Positions 33,780 through 43,321 of a DNA stretch of 64,000 nt are shown piece by piece. The translations under genes and the position numbers were made by a program. Source of the DNA: CAYMAI01 sp964388445. GTDB taxonomy: Bacteria; 4484-113; JAGGVC01. Each line of letters starts with the position of its first letter. Positions within the stretch are counted from its first letter, which is position 1. The notes under the pieces are model-generated. The model was not told the DNA's origin, ran no database searches, and saw only the letters and a program-made list of their open reading frames with translations. The stretch covers positions 62,001 through 126,000 of the forward strand of contig CAYMAI010000003.1 in the NCBI GenBank assembly GCA_964388445.1, given 5' to 3'.

Positions 33780-35057
33780 TCAGCCGCGAAAATCGCCCAA
33801 AAGCCGATGTTCGCGCTTAACCCACTCGCCGCGAATCATAACATTTCCAACAACATTTGCTCCTATCTTGTAGGGCAGTTCGGAAAAGTCCTCGACATCG
33901 AGTAGCAATATATCCGCATCTTTTCCCGGTTCGATACTGCCTTTGCGTTCCGCTCTGTTAAGAGAAAACGCGGCGTTTATCGTAGAAGCTATAAGACACT
34001 CCTCCGCGGACATTTTCATTTTGAGCGCGGCCAGGGTCATTACGAACGGAAGTCCGAAAATCATGCTGCTACCGGGATTGTGGTCGCTTGCAAGGGCTAT
34101 TGGAGCGCCGGCGTCGATTAGCCTTCTGGCAGGAGCATAGCCGTCGCTTCCGATGAAGAATATTGTCCCCGGCATGAGCACGGCTATCGTATCGGATGCC
34201 GCAAGGGCTTCGATTCCCGAATCCGAAATCGCACCGAGATGGTCCACGCTTGCCGCCCGGCATTTGGCACCGAGGGCGGCGGCACCCTTATCGGTAAATT
34301 CGTCCGCATGAATGCGAACGCCAAGACCGTTTTCAATCGCGGCATTCACGACGCGCTCGCCTTCTTCCAGCTTGAATGCACCTTCTTCCACAAACACGTC
34401 GGCATACTCCGCGAGGTCTGCGGCGGCGACGCGAGCGAGCATATCACCGCATACCAAATCCAAATAATCGCCGCGTTTGCCTGCGAATTCCGGCGGAATA
34501 GAGTGCGCGCCGAGAAAAGTCGGAACAACTTCCTGCGGAGTTTTTCGGGACATTTCCCGAATCGCTTCAAGCATTGCCAGTTCAGATTCCAGACTTAATC
34601 CGTAGCCGCTTTTCGCTTCGAATGTCGTTGTGCCGTGAAAAAGAAACTCGCGGGCATTTCCTAAACCGAGTGCGGTCAATTTTTCCACGCCGGCATTTCT
34701 CGTTGGAGCAAGGCTTGCGGAAATTCCGCCGCCGGACGAAGCGATTTCGAGATAGCTTTTTCCGGCTGCACGCATATAGAATTCCGCCGCTCGGCTTCCG
34801 GCATAAACAGGATGCGTATGGCAATCAACGAAGCCGGGAACGGCGGTGCGGCGCTCGGCATCTAATCGCTCCGATACGCTCGATGCATGTGCAGGAGTGC
34901 CGCTGCCAATTTCAAGAATCTTACCCGAATCGCTATCGGCCACGATAAATGCGTCCCGTATTTCGCCGGTGTCGCTCATCCCGGCTTTGCGGCGCGGCAG
35001 GCCGCCGCCGGAGCAGGTTAAAAGTCTTCCGATGTTGTAAATCAGTTTAATCGGCAT
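33780..35057 (-). CDS. hutI: Imidazolonepropionase
   Basis: This 425-residue amidohydrolase has metal-binding FVDCHTHPVYAGSRAAEF near residue 75, FEAKSGYGL near 145, the central FLGAHSIPPEF, RIHADEFTDKG and a late Asp in LASDHNPGSS. All ligands of the HutI metal site are present. It opens imidazolonepropionate to formiminoglutamate in histidine degradation. hutH and hutU are not in the window; the following gene handles the formimino group. A GGAAG ribosome site and a TATAAT box lie upstream, facing the OppF-like gene. Confidence 0.92.
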   Translation of the reverse strand: MPIKLIYNIGRLLTCSGGGLPRRKAGMSDTGEIRDAFIVADSDSGKILEIGSGTPAHASSVSERLDAERRTAVPGFVDCHTHPVYAGSRAAEFYMRAAGKSYLEIASSGGGISASLAPTRNAGVEKLTALGLGNAREFLFHGTTTFEAKSGYGLSLESELAMLEAIREMSRKTPQEVVPTFLGAHSIPPEFAGKRGDYLDLVCGDMLARVAAADLAEYADVFVEEGAFKLEEGERVVNAAIENGLGVRIHADEFTDKGAAALGAKCRAASVDHLGAISDSGIEALAASDTIAVLMPGTIFFIGSDGYAPARRLIDAGAPIALASDHNPGSSMIFGLPFVMTLAALKMKMSAEECLIASTINAAFSLNRAERKGSIEPGKDADILLLDVEDFSELPYKIGANVVGNVMIRGEWVKREHRLLGDFRG

Positions 35058-35082
35058 ATTCGGACTTCCAAATCAGGCCGTT

Positions 35083-35088
35083 ATTATA
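35083..35088 (-). promoter_or_regulatory. -10 box of the hutI operon
   Basis: On the minus strand TATAAT is preceded by TTGCTC with a 16-base spacer. It lies 25 bases before ATG and leaves room for the GGAAG site, so this is a promoter of the led class. Confidence 0.55.
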
Positions 35089-35147
35089 CTTGTGCATAAG
35101 CTTCGAGCAATAACCGGGGGAGGGAAATGGATATTCGAAGAAGTGCA

Positions 35148-35156
35148 TGTTAAACT
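35148..35156 (+). promoter_or_regulatory. Extended -10 promoter of the OppF-like gene, leaderless layout
   Basis: TGTTAAACT is followed by exactly 6 bases (AAATTT) and GTG at 35163. There is no ribosome site. Confidence 0.6.
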
Positions 35157-35162
35157 AAATTT

Positions 35163-36191
35163 GTGATTTATTCCCAGAATTCAAGCGGCCAAAACGACGT
35201 TGCAACCAACGGAAAATTGCTTGCCGTAAAGAACCTATCGAAGTATTTTCCGGTGAGAGCCGGAGTGTTCGGCCAGCGCGTTTTGGGTTACGTGAAAGCG
35301 GTGGACGGCGTGTCGCTATCCATCGCGCATGGAGAAACTCTGGGACTAGTGGGCGAAAGCGGATGCGGGAAAAGCACGCTCGGCAGGTGCGTGTTGCGGC
35401 TAATCGAACCTACCGGCGGCGAAATGTACCTGGACGGCCAGCCGGTTCATTCGCTCAAAGGGCGCGATTTGAGGCTGCTTAGAAGAAACATGCAGATAGT
35501 GTTTCAGGACCCGCATGGAAGCTTGAATCCGAGAATGAGAATCGGCGAAATAGTTCGAGAGCCTCTCGATGTTTTCAAGGTCGGGGCTGGCGGGGAAAGG
35601 ACGGAGAAGGCGAAGGAACTCCTAGCGCGCGTAGAGCTTCCAAAAGACGCTTATCATAGATTTCCGCACGAATTTTCCGGCGGGCAGCGGCAAAGAATTG
35701 GAATTGCCAGGGCGCTTGCTCTTAGCCCCAAGCTTATCGTTTGCGACGAACCTGTTAGCGCGCTGGACGTATCGATTAGAGCGCAAGTTATCAACTTGCT
35801 GATGAGGCTCCAAGAAGAATTGCGGCTGACTTATCTATTCATCGCACATGACCTGGCAGTAGTGAGGCACATTTCGAATCGTGTTGCCGTAATGTATTTG
35901 GGGAAAATCGTGGAAACCGCGGATTCGTCGAGAATCTACGAAAATCCCAGACATCCATATACGATGGCGCTTTTATCGGCCGTGCCCGTGCCGGATCCGG
36001 AATTGAAAATGCAGCATACTCCGCTTAAGGGTGAAGTGCCGAGTCCGACAAACTTGCCCAAAGGCTGCAGGTTTCATCCGAGGTGTAAATTTGCCACGGA
36101 TTTGTGCAGGGAACGTGAGCCGGAGCTTGAAGAAGTCGAATCCGGTCATTTTTCGGCTTGCCACCATTGGCGTGAGTTGAAGGAAAGATAG
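35163..36191 (+). CDS. Oligopeptide/dipeptide ABC transporter ATP-binding protein (OppF/DppF type), orphan
   Basis: This 342-residue ATPase has Walker A GLVGESGCGKST, signature FSGGQRQRIG, Walker B KLIVCDEPVSALD and the switch His in LFIAHDL. The C-terminal extension has CRFHPRCKFATDLC and a late Cys, as in the oligopeptide-type ATPases. It would power uptake of peptides or nickel-like cargo together with OppBCD partners, none of which are nearby. It lies between hutI and mutS2, so its partners must be elsewhere. The GTG start is fixed by the -10 spacing. Confidence 0.88.
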   Translation: MIYSQNSSGQNDVATNGKLLAVKNLSKYFPVRAGVFGQRVLGYVKAVDGVSLSIAHGETLGLVGESGCGKSTLGRCVLRLIEPTGGEMYLDGQPVHSLKGRDLRLLRRNMQIVFQDPHGSLNPRMRIGEIVREPLDVFKVGAGGERTEKAKELLARVELPKDAYHRFPHEFSGGQRQRIGIARALALSPKLIVCDEPVSALDVSIRAQVINLLMRLQEELRLTYLFIAHDLAVVRHISNRVAVMYLGKIVETADSSRIYENPRHPYTMALLSAVPVPDPELKMQHTPLKGEVPSPTNLPKGCRFHPRCKFATDLCREREPELEEVESGHFSACHHWRELKER

Positions 36192-36198
36192 AGCGAGG

Positions 36199-38670
36199 TT
36201 ATTCCGGTTCGCCGATTTTCGAACCTTTTTTGCCAAGAACGGCAATCGTAACGCCGATGCCGCCCTCGGAAGGCGAAGCGCTTCGTACGTGGCTAATGTT
36301 CGAGTGCTTTCGCAAAAAATCCTTTGTGAATTTCATAAGTGCGCGAGTACCGATGCCGTGCATTATCCGCACTTCGGCGAAACCGTGCCTGATGGCGGTA
36401 TCGATGAAAGGTTCAAGTTCATCCAGCGCTGCATCGACTGTGAAGCCGTGAAGGTCCAAGGTTTGGCTTGCTTCGGGTAGCGCGGCTTTGGCGATCGCGG
36501 CGTCCAAGTTCGAGCCCTTCGCCTTCGACTTCAGCTTTTTCGCGAGTTCGTATTCTTTGCGGTCAATCGGAGTTATATCCGCAAGCTTCATGTTCGCCCT
36601 GATGCCGCCGATGTCAACCACGGCGCGCTTTTTCGGAAGGTCAATTTCGATAATTGTTCCGAGGGTTTTCGTTCCCGAAATTACTACCGCGTCTCCGGAA
36701 GAAAGCGGCCGGGCGGTCGTGTCGATGATGAATTTTTCGATATCCAGTTCCTCGTACGCTTCTTCGATTTCGCCGGTAAGCTCGATTGAGACTTCCTTGG
36801 CGATTCTGTGAGCGTCCGAAACAAGCTGAACTTCCGCTGCGTCCTTTTTGCGCCGGACGCGGTTTTTAATCCGCTTCTTCGCGCCGTCAACCATTTCGTC
36901 CAACTTCTTTTCGATGTCGCTTTGGAATTTTTTGGATTGGCGGACGAATTCTTCTTTGCGCGCTTTCAGTTCGTCCCTGAGTATCCGGTTTTCTTCCTCG
37001 AGAGATCCGACCGTAGCGGTTTTCTTTTCCGCTTCAAGCCGAAGTTCGTCAAGTTGCTTGATTATATCGGTCATCAGCCGGTCTTTGCTCGTTAGAACCG
37101 CGCGGGCGCCTTGAACGATTTGGAGATTTACGCCGAAGCTTTCCGCGATGTCGAGCGCGAAACTTTTGCCGGGCTGGTGATCGATTACACGGTAAGTGGG
37201 TTTAAGTTTTCCTTCGTCGAATTCGAGCGAGATGTTTTTCAGAGCGGGAAATTTGAATGGCATGCCTTTCATCAAATCGTAATGGGTGGTAAGAAGAGGA
37301 ATCGCGGGTTGTTTAATCAAATAGGCGATTACGCCGTACGCCAGCGCCGCGCCTTCCGTCGGTTCCGTCCCGCCGCCGATTTCGTCCATGAGAATCAGCG
37401 CAGGGGCTTTGCAATACGGCAGATTGGTATCGGGATCGGCGCCGTACAGCCAATTGTCGAGTCCGCGCAAGAAATGAAGGTGGCTGGTGAAAGTCGACAG
37501 CTCATGAGCGATGGATTGGTCGTCGCCGATGTCCGCGAACACTCCGCCGGCAAGCGGCACGCCGCTTCCTTTTTCCGCCGGAATGAAACAGCCGATGTAA
37601 GTCATAAGCGTGCAAAGGCCGATGAGTTTCAATAGAACGGTTTTTCCGCCCGCGTTCACGCCGCTGACGATTATGCCCTTGTATGGTTCTTCGAGTTTTA
37701 TGTCTTCGGGTATGAAGTTTTTTATAAACGGGTGGCGGACGCCAAATAGCGCGAAATTCGTTCCCGAAAGCGCCGCACGGCTTCCGCCGAGCGCGGTAGC
37801 GAATGCCGCGCGTGCGAAAATGTAATCCAGCGAGGCGATGATTGCCAGATTCGTATTCATTTCGCCGGCGTATGCCGAAACTTCTTTCGCGAAATCGAAT
37901 ACGATTCGTCTGACCTCGATTTCCTCTTCGACAATCATCCTTACCCGCTGGTTGTTCGATTCGATAATTTGCTGCGGTTCGAGAAGCACTTGCGCGCCGC
38001 CCCCCGATAAATCGACGACCATTCCGGGGACATGAGTCTGCGCACCGCGCGGAAGGGCGACGAGAAATCTGTTGTGCCGCATCGAAAGATGCACTTCGTC
38101 CCCGTATTCGCGCTGAAAACTCGAAACGAGCGCGTCTACGGCTTTCTTGATTCCGTGCTCCTGCGCGGCGATTTGGCCCCGAAGTTTGCGAAGGGCAGGG
38201 GATGCTCCGTCCCGGACGTCGCCTTCCGGCGTGAACACCGAGCGATATCGCCCGTATAAAATTCCCAGAGATTCCCATGGATAAAGCAAATCCATGAGCC
38301 GCGGCTCTTTGTCAGGGCGAAGCCGCTTGCGAAAATCGTCCACGCTGCCGCATGCTTCGAGGAATTCACGGAGGACTTTAAGCTCGTCCTTTTGCAGCGA
38401 GTCTCCGATGGCGGTCTTCTTAAGCAGGCTTTCGACGTCGCCGACTTTTTCAAATTCGATGCCGGAAAAGTCCGGCCGGGTTTCGAGAAACTTAAACGCT
38501 TCTTCAGTTTCGTCGAGAGCTTTTTCAATATCGCCGCGATCGAATGAAACCGGATGTTCTCGCGCGAGCGTTTTTCCGCGCTCGCTTTTGGCATAGCCGG
38601 CCAGCCTGCGTCTGAATTCGGTGAATTCGAGATCCGAATAGGATTTTTCGATTAAGTCCGCTATTTCCAC
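36199..38670 (-). CDS. mutS2: MutS2 family ATPase with Smr domain
   Basis: This 823-residue protein has the MutS core clamp region followed by the ATPase (Walker A GVNAGGKTVLLK near residue 340, Walker B ALILMDEIGGGTEP). A long coiled coil lies around 520-630 and a C-terminal Smr nuclease domain at 745-815 (LDLHGFTVDAAL and IMHGIGTRAL). The mismatch-recognition domain I is absent, as in MutS2. Family roles include suppression of recombination and rescue of collided ribosomes. The start is GTG 38670, 7 bases after TAAAAT, so it is likely leaderless, and it faces ligA. Confidence 0.92.
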   Translation of the reverse strand: MEIADLIEKSYSDLEFTEFRRRLAGYAKSERGKTLAREHPVSFDRGDIEKALDETEEAFKFLETRPDFSGIEFEKVGDVESLLKKTAIGDSLQKDELKVLREFLEACGSVDDFRKRLRPDKEPRLMDLLYPWESLGILYGRYRSVFTPEGDVRDGASPALRKLRGQIAAQEHGIKKAVDALVSSFQREYGDEVHLSMRHNRFLVALPRGAQTHVPGMVVDLSGGGAQVLLEPQQIIESNNQRVRMIVEEEIEVRRIVFDFAKEVSAYAGEMNTNLAIIASLDYIFARAAFATALGGSRAALSGTNFALFGVRHPFIKNFIPEDIKLEEPYKGIIVSGVNAGGKTVLLKLIGLCTLMTYIGCFIPAEKGSGVPLAGGVFADIGDDQSIAHELSTFTSHLHFLRGLDNWLYGADPDTNLPYCKAPALILMDEIGGGTEPTEGAALAYGVIAYLIKQPAIPLLTTHYDLMKGMPFKFPALKNISLEFDEGKLKPTYRVIDHQPGKSFALDIAESFGVNLQIVQGARAVLTSKDRLMTDIIKQLDELRLEAEKKTATVGSLEEENRILRDELKARKEEFVRQSKKFQSDIEKKLDEMVDGAKKRIKNRVRRKKDAAEVQLVSDAHRIAKEVSIELTGEIEEAYEELDIEKFIIDTTARPLSSGDAVVISGTKTLGTIIEIDLPKKRAVVDIGGIRANMKLADITPIDRKEYELAKKLKSKAKGSNLDAAIAKAALPEASQTLDLHGFTVDAALDELEPFIDTAIRHGFAEVRIMHGIGTRALMKFTKDFLRKHSNISHVRSASPSEGGIGVTIAVLGKKGSKIGEPE

Positions 38671-38677
38671 GGCGAGG

Positions 38678-38686
38678 ATTTTATCA
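38678..38686 (-). promoter_or_regulatory. Extended -10 promoter of mutS2, leaderless layout
   Basis: On the minus strand TGATAAAAT is followed by 7 bases and the GTG start of mutS2. It lies 18 bp from the oppositely oriented ligA element, so the two polymerases would compete for the same 50-bp region. Confidence 0.6.
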
Positions 38687-38704
38687 CCGAAGCCGCTTCC
38701 GGAT

Positions 38705-38713
38705 TGATATAAT
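38705..38713 (+). promoter_or_regulatory. Extended -10 promoter of ligA, leaderless layout
   Basis: TGATATAAT is followed by exactly 6 bases (CAGCGC) and GTG at 38720, a perfect extended -10. Confidence 0.7.
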
Positions 38714-38719
38714 CAGCGC

Positions 38720-40828
38720 GTGCCGGCGAACTTTAAAGAATCGGAAGAACGCGCGAGAAAATTGCGCGAGATTCTTGCCGAATACGCTCATGCATATTAC
38801 GTTCTCGATAAGCCGATCGTGCCTGACGAGGTTTACGATTCTCTTTATCGCGAGCTACAGCAAATCGAAAACGATTTTCCGCAGCTTATCGCTCCCGATT
38901 CGCCGACTCAAAAGGTTGGCGGAGAAATTCGCAAGGAATTTCCGGCAGTACGGCACCGCGTGCCGATGATGTCGCTACAAAATGCGTATTCGGCGGATGA
39001 GCTATTGGATTTCGACAAGCGGATTGCGAAAATTCTGGCGGAAACCGGCGGCGGAGAAAGCCTGTTCGAAGAGGATCTCGAATATTTCGTTGAAGCAAAA
39101 GTGGACGGCCTTGCAATAAGCGTTACATTTGAAAACGGAATTTTCGCAAAAGGAGCGACGCGGGGAGACGGGCAAACGGGAGAAGACGTGAGTCACAATA
39201 TAAGGACGATCAAGTCGCTTCCACTCAAACTTAAACGTCCGGTAGATATTGAAATTCGCGGCGAAGTTTTCTATCCGAAAAGCGCGTTCGAAGCTTTGAA
39301 CGAGCGGCTGAAAGAATCCGGCGAAAAGCCGTTCGCCAATCCGAGAAACGCGGCGGCAGGGGCCGTAAGACAGCAGGACAGCTCGATTGCGGCGTCGAGA
39401 CCTCTCGATTTGTTTATATATTCGATTGTGGAGCCCGAAAAACACGGCATTAAAACGCAATCGATGGCTTTCGAATTCCTTACCGAACTCGGAATCAAAG
39501 TCAACCCGCAAACTGCGCGATGCGCTTCGATTAGAGAGGTAATCGCTCTGTTGGAAGAGTGGCGGCACGACAGAGAAAAATTGGATTTCCCGGTTGACGG
39601 CGCGGTCGTTAAGGTAAATCAGCTTGAATTGTGGAACAAGCTCGGTTCGACGGCAAAGGCGCCAAGAGCGATGATTGCGTACAAATGGGCCGCGGAATCC
39701 GTTACTACGCGGCTTTTGGACGTGGAATTCGGAATTTCGCGAAACGGCATATTAACTCCGGTGGCGATATTGGAGCCGGTACTTCTAATGGGAAGCACCG
39801 TCGGGCGCGCCACGCTGCATAACCTCGACGAGATCGCACGGCTGGATTTGAAAGCCGGCGATACGATTATTCTCGAAAAAGGCGGAGACGTCATACCTAA
39901 GGTGGCCGGAGTGGAATTCGCGCTGAGGCCGGACAACGCTTCCGAATTACCGCTTCCGGACCGTTGTCCGGACTGCGGGGCGGAACTTGCCGTTGACGCA
40001 ATATCGCATAATTTGAAGTGCGAAAACCGCAGGTGTCCGGGAACGCTCGTACAACAAATCGCTTATTTTGCCTCCAGAAACTCTCTCGACGTCGAAGGGC
40101 TCGGGGAAAAAACCAGCAGAAAACTCGTCGAACTGGGCTTTGTTTCAGGCATCGCGGACTTGTTTGCGATAAGTAAACGGCGAAACGAACTTCTTCAAAT
40201 CGAAGGGTTTGCCGAAATCAGCGTGGATAAGCTCATTTCGGAAATCGAACGGACGAAATCTATGCCGCTCGAAAGGTGGATTATCGCTCTCGGAATTCCG
40301 AACATAGGCCAAGCAGCGGCGACGGAGCTTGCTTCGAGATTCAAAACTCTGGATGCGCTTTCCGCGGCGACTTTGACGGAAATCGCGGGAATTTTCGGCT
40401 TCGGGGAGGCAACCGCAAAGAGCGTGGTGGAATGGTTTGATGATGAAGAAAACAAGAATCTTCTTGCGGAACTGAAAGCGGCGGACGTTAATCCATCGCC
40501 GCCGGAAAAGGCAAAACGGGACGGCGGATATTTCGACGGAAAAAGCGTTGTAATTACTGGAACCGTAAATGGAGCGTCGCGCGGCGAGTTAAAAACCTTT
40601 TTTGCCTTTAACGGGGCGAAAGTTGCGGATTCAGTTTCGAAAGCTACAGCGCTGCTTTTGGCGGGCGAAAAGTCGGGAAGCAAAATGGCAAAAGCAAAGG
40701 AACTCGATATCGAAATTATGTTGCCAAATGAACTACTATCGCTGATTTCGGAAAACCGGGATAAAATAGCAATTCCGGAAAAATTGCGCGACGTGGAGTT
40801 TTTCCGGCGGTTTTTCGATAATGACTAG
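38720..40828 (+). CDS. ligA: NAD+-dependent DNA ligase
   Basis: This 702-residue enzyme has the full LigA layout. Ia/adenylation domain has the catalytic Lys in EAKVDGLA near residue 128. The OB fold is followed by a four-Cys zinc finger (CPDCGAEL and CENRRCPG) near 418-440, helix-hairpin-helix repeats around 470-590 and a C-terminal BRCT domain (YFDGKSVVITGTV) from about 605. It seals nicks in replication and repair using NAD+. GTG 38720 follows a -10 box by 6 bases. The stop overlaps the next gene by 8 bases. Confidence 0.95.
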   Translation: MPANFKESEERARKLREILAEYAHAYYVLDKPIVPDEVYDSLYRELQQIENDFPQLIAPDSPTQKVGGEIRKEFPAVRHRVPMMSLQNAYSADELLDFDKRIAKILAETGGGESLFEEDLEYFVEAKVDGLAISVTFENGIFAKGATRGDGQTGEDVSHNIRTIKSLPLKLKRPVDIEIRGEVFYPKSAFEALNERLKESGEKPFANPRNAAAGAVRQQDSSIAASRPLDLFIYSIVEPEKHGIKTQSMAFEFLTELGIKVNPQTARCASIREVIALLEEWRHDREKLDFPVDGAVVKVNQLELWNKLGSTAKAPRAMIAYKWAAESVTTRLLDVEFGISRNGILTPVAILEPVLLMGSTVGRATLHNLDEIARLDLKAGDTIILEKGGDVIPKVAGVEFALRPDNASELPLPDRCPDCGAELAVDAISHNLKCENRRCPGTLVQQIAYFASRNSLDVEGLGEKTSRKLVELGFVSGIADLFAISKRRNELLQIEGFAEISVDKLISEIERTKSMPLERWIIALGIPNIGQAAATELASRFKTLDALSAATLTEIAGIFGFGEATAKSVVEWFDDEENKNLLAELKAADVNPSPPEKAKRDGGYFDGKSVVITGTVNGASRGELKTFFAFNGAKVADSVSKATALLLAGEKSGSKMAKAKELDIEIMLPNELLSLISENRDKIAIPEKLRDVEFFRRFFDND

Positions 40829-42029
40829 CAACGAATTCGATATTGCGATTCTGGGCGCCGGACCCGCCGGCGCGGCTGCCGCGCTTTCAGTGCCGGAAAA
40901 CTGCGCTGTCATCCATATTGACCGCGCGGGACCGGAAAAAGAAAAGCTCTGCAGCGGGCTTCTCACCAAAGATGCCAGGCAAGCGCTTAAAAAACTTACC
41001 GGAAGCGATAAGCCTCCGAAGTCAGTCCAGCGCAATCCTTCGGTTGATGTGCTCCGAGCCGTTGATTTCGACAACGACTATTCGACGACCGTCGGAGTAG
41101 ATTATATGAACGTATGCCGGGGATCGCTCGACCGCTGGCTATTATCGCTTTGTCGCGGCAAAAATTACGTTAAATGTTGGGGAGCGAATGTTACTCGAAT
41201 CGAATGCCTCGAACGGCACTTCTCGATAAAAATATCGAGCGGGGATGAAACCAGAAAAATAGCCGCCAGATTCGTGGTCGATTGCACCGGATGGGCGGCT
41301 GTATCGCGAATGGCATTTCGGGAGACTCGCGCTCCGAAGCGGTTTGCGCTCCAGGTCAATCTCCCTTATAAATCCAGCGTTCACGAATTCAAAGCGTTTT
41401 TCCACAAAGATCATACGGATTGGTTCGGATGGACGGTGCCGAAGGAAGATGAAATTCTGGCGGGCATCGGCTTCGAGCGGGATTTCGATGGAATCAACGG
41501 TACAGGCGGTGCGGCGAAGGCTGAAGGCGGAAACCGGCTGGTCGCTCTTTTGAGATTTCTGGATTTGCTCGCAGGCAGAGGATTTGTAGATAGGGAAATA
41601 ATTCCCGAAAAAATAGACACGCGATCATCGAAAGCGTTTCATTCAAAATACAAAGTAAAGGGAAGTCCGATCACGACGATATCGAGCCTGAAAGAACTGC
41701 ATTTCGGTTCTTCCGGCTTGTTTGCCGCAGGTGAAGCGGCTGGGCTTTGCAGTCCGTCGAGCGGAGACGGAATCAGCTATGCGCTTGCTAGCGGATTGGC
41801 CGCCGGCAAAATAATCGACAAAATAGTTTCCAGAAAATCCGGAAAAGTTAAGGCCAATGCCGACGATTACAGGCTTTATAAGGATTTGCTTGCCGCCGAA
41901 ATACGGGAGCTTCGGTTCAATACGCAAAAGGCGAAAATGATGGCCAGCCCCAGGATGCGCGGCGCCGCCTTAAGGTTTCTGTCTTGGCACAATGGAAACA
42001 GGATTGGCAAAATCGCGGCGATGGTATAA
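40821..42029 (+). CDS. FAD-dependent oxidoreductase, geranylgeranyl reductase-like
   Basis: This 402-residue flavoprotein has an N-terminal Rossmann motif (IAILGAGPAGAAAAL), a second conserved stretch CRGSLDRWLLSL, DCTGWAAVSR, and a late FAD motif GLFAAGEAAGLCSPSSGDGISYAL. This layout is that of geranylgeranyl reductase/PHBH-like enzymes. The KLCSGLLTK segment replaces the usual Cys-Gly-Gly. The substrate is unknown; reduction of isoprenoid chains is possible but unproven. The ATG lies within the last codons of ligA (8-base overlap), so the two are likely translated in tandem. Confidence 0.78.
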   Translation: MTSNEFDIAILGAGPAGAAAALSVPENCAVIHIDRAGPEKEKLCSGLLTKDARQALKKLTGSDKPPKSVQRNPSVDVLRAVDFDNDYSTTVGVDYMNVCRGSLDRWLLSLCRGKNYVKCWGANVTRIECLERHFSIKISSGDETRKIAARFVVDCTGWAAVSRMAFRETRAPKRFALQVNLPYKSSVHEFKAFFHKDHTDWFGWTVPKEDEILAGIGFERDFDGINGTGGAAKAEGGNRLVALLRFLDLLAGRGFVDREIIPEKIDTRSSKAFHSKYKVKGSPITTISSLKELHFGSSGLFAAGEAAGLCSPSSGDGISYALASGLAAGKIIDKIVSRKSGKVKANADDYRLYKDLLAAEIRELRFNTQKAKMMASPRMRGAALRFLSWHNGNRIGKIAAMV

Positions 42030-42034
42030 GAACT

Positions 42035-43321
42035 CTAAGTTTGAGCGGATTTCGCCGCACTTCGCTGTCTTTCGGGTTTCCCCGCCTTTCCGAGCATTCC
42101 GCAAGCAGCTCCGATGTCACGGCCTCTAGGTCTGCGAAGAGTAACTCTCGCTCCGTATTTCCGAATTTGCATGAAAAATTCTTCCATTTTTTCTTCGGCC
42201 GGGCAAAGCAGCCTGTCGCCCGCGAGGCGCGAAATAGTCTTGGCGTTCGGGCTAATCGGATTGAAAGGAATTAGATTAACCTTGAACGATTCCCTTGAAA
42301 ACGGCTTGCTTCTGTATCTGCCCGACTTGAAAAACTGCGAAACGAAAGCAGGGTCGCCAATCCGGTCGTCCCATCCCCACCTCGAAAGGTAGGCAAGGGC
42401 ACGTGCATCGTGTGGTGTATCGTTGATCCCATCGAGGAGAATGTACTCGAGCGTAATATCCGCCTTAGTGCGGGCGTGATATTCCTCGAGCGAATAAAAA
42501 ATATCGCGCAAATGATGTGCGACTGAAACCGGAATGTATTTTTTTCGAAGCTCTATGCTCGTGAAATGCAATGAAAGCGCGAGGTTGTATTTCCAGCCCA
42601 GTTTTGCGAGGCTCGCAATGCGCTTCGGATAACCGACTGTGCTAACGGTGATTCTTTTTGCGGAAAGTGCGCGTCCTTTCTTATGTGTCAAAATGTTCAG
42701 AGCCGTATCCACGTTTGGCACATTGAGCATCGGTTCACCCATGCCCATCAGGATGACGGTTTCTATTTTGGAAGAAAGATGTTTTTCGGCTGCGTAAAAC
42801 TGGGATACGATTTCATCGGCAGTCAGACTGCGAAGTAACCCCATTTGGCCCGTTTGGCAAAATAGACAGCCTACCGGGCATCCAATTTGACTCGATACGC
42901 AAAGCGCGGGTCCGTATTTAGTTGGAATAATTACGCTTTCTATAACCGCGTCATCTTCAGGTTCGAAGAGCAGCTTGACCGTTCCATCATCGCTGGTCAG
43001 CGCATTCGACGGCGCCATGCGTTTTATCGGGGCTTTTTCGCTAAGCAAACGCCGCAAGCTCTCCGGCATCGTGAGCGCGTCATTCCAGTGCGCGAGACCA
43101 TGCTTGTGCAGGGATTCGAAGGCCTGTACCGCTCTGTAACGGGGCTCGCCGATTTCTTCGAAAAAAGTTTGCCAGCCGCCGGGGAGTATGCCCAAGGCAG
43201 AAGAAATGCGCGCATCCGGCGCAGGTTCTGCGCTTTTATCCGCGTTGCCAACGGCTTCGGCTGGCCGAATTTTTTCCTTTGGCTTCAATCCGCAATCAAC
43301 TTGAACCGCCGGCGCCGCCAT
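42035..43321 (-). CDS. rlmN: 23S rRNA (adenine2503-C2)-methyltransferase, radical SAM
   Basis: This 428-residue protein has the cluster motif CPVGCLFCQ (CxxxCxxC) near residue 148, MGMGEPMLN, ITVSTVGYP and the conserved Cys in GAACGML near the C-terminus that carries the methyl intermediate. It methylates A2503 of 23S rRNA and A37 of some tRNAs. About 40 residues rich in Ala and Lys precede the usual N-terminus, so a later start is possible. The start overlaps the upstream TPR gene by 26 bases, suggesting one transcript. Confidence 0.92.
   Translation of the reverse strand: MAAPAVQVDCGLKPKEKIRPAEAVGNADKSAEPAPDARISSALGILPGGWQTFFEEIGEPRYRAVQAFESLHKHGLAHWNDALTMPESLRRLLSEKAPIKRMAPSNALTSDDGTVKLLFEPEDDAVIESVIIPTKYGPALCVSSQIGCPVGCLFCQTGQMGLLRSLTADEIVSQFYAAEKHLSSKIETVILMGMGEPMLNVPNVDTALNILTHKKGRALSAKRITVSTVGYPKRIASLAKLGWKYNLALSLHFTSIELRKKYIPVSVAHHLRDIFYSLEEYHARTKADITLEYILLDGINDTPHDARALAYLSRWGWDDRIGDPAFVSQFFKSGRYRSKPFSRESFKVNLIPFNPISPNAKTISRLAGDRLLCPAEEKMEEFFMQIRKYGARVTLRRPRGRDIGAACGMLGKAGKPERQRSAAKSAQT

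Noticed and set aside
37502..38278. A 258-codon minus-strand frame inside mutS2 in another register
   Set aside because: It is rich in Arg and Ser from frame-shifted coding sequence, and mutS2 motifs are complete in the other frame.
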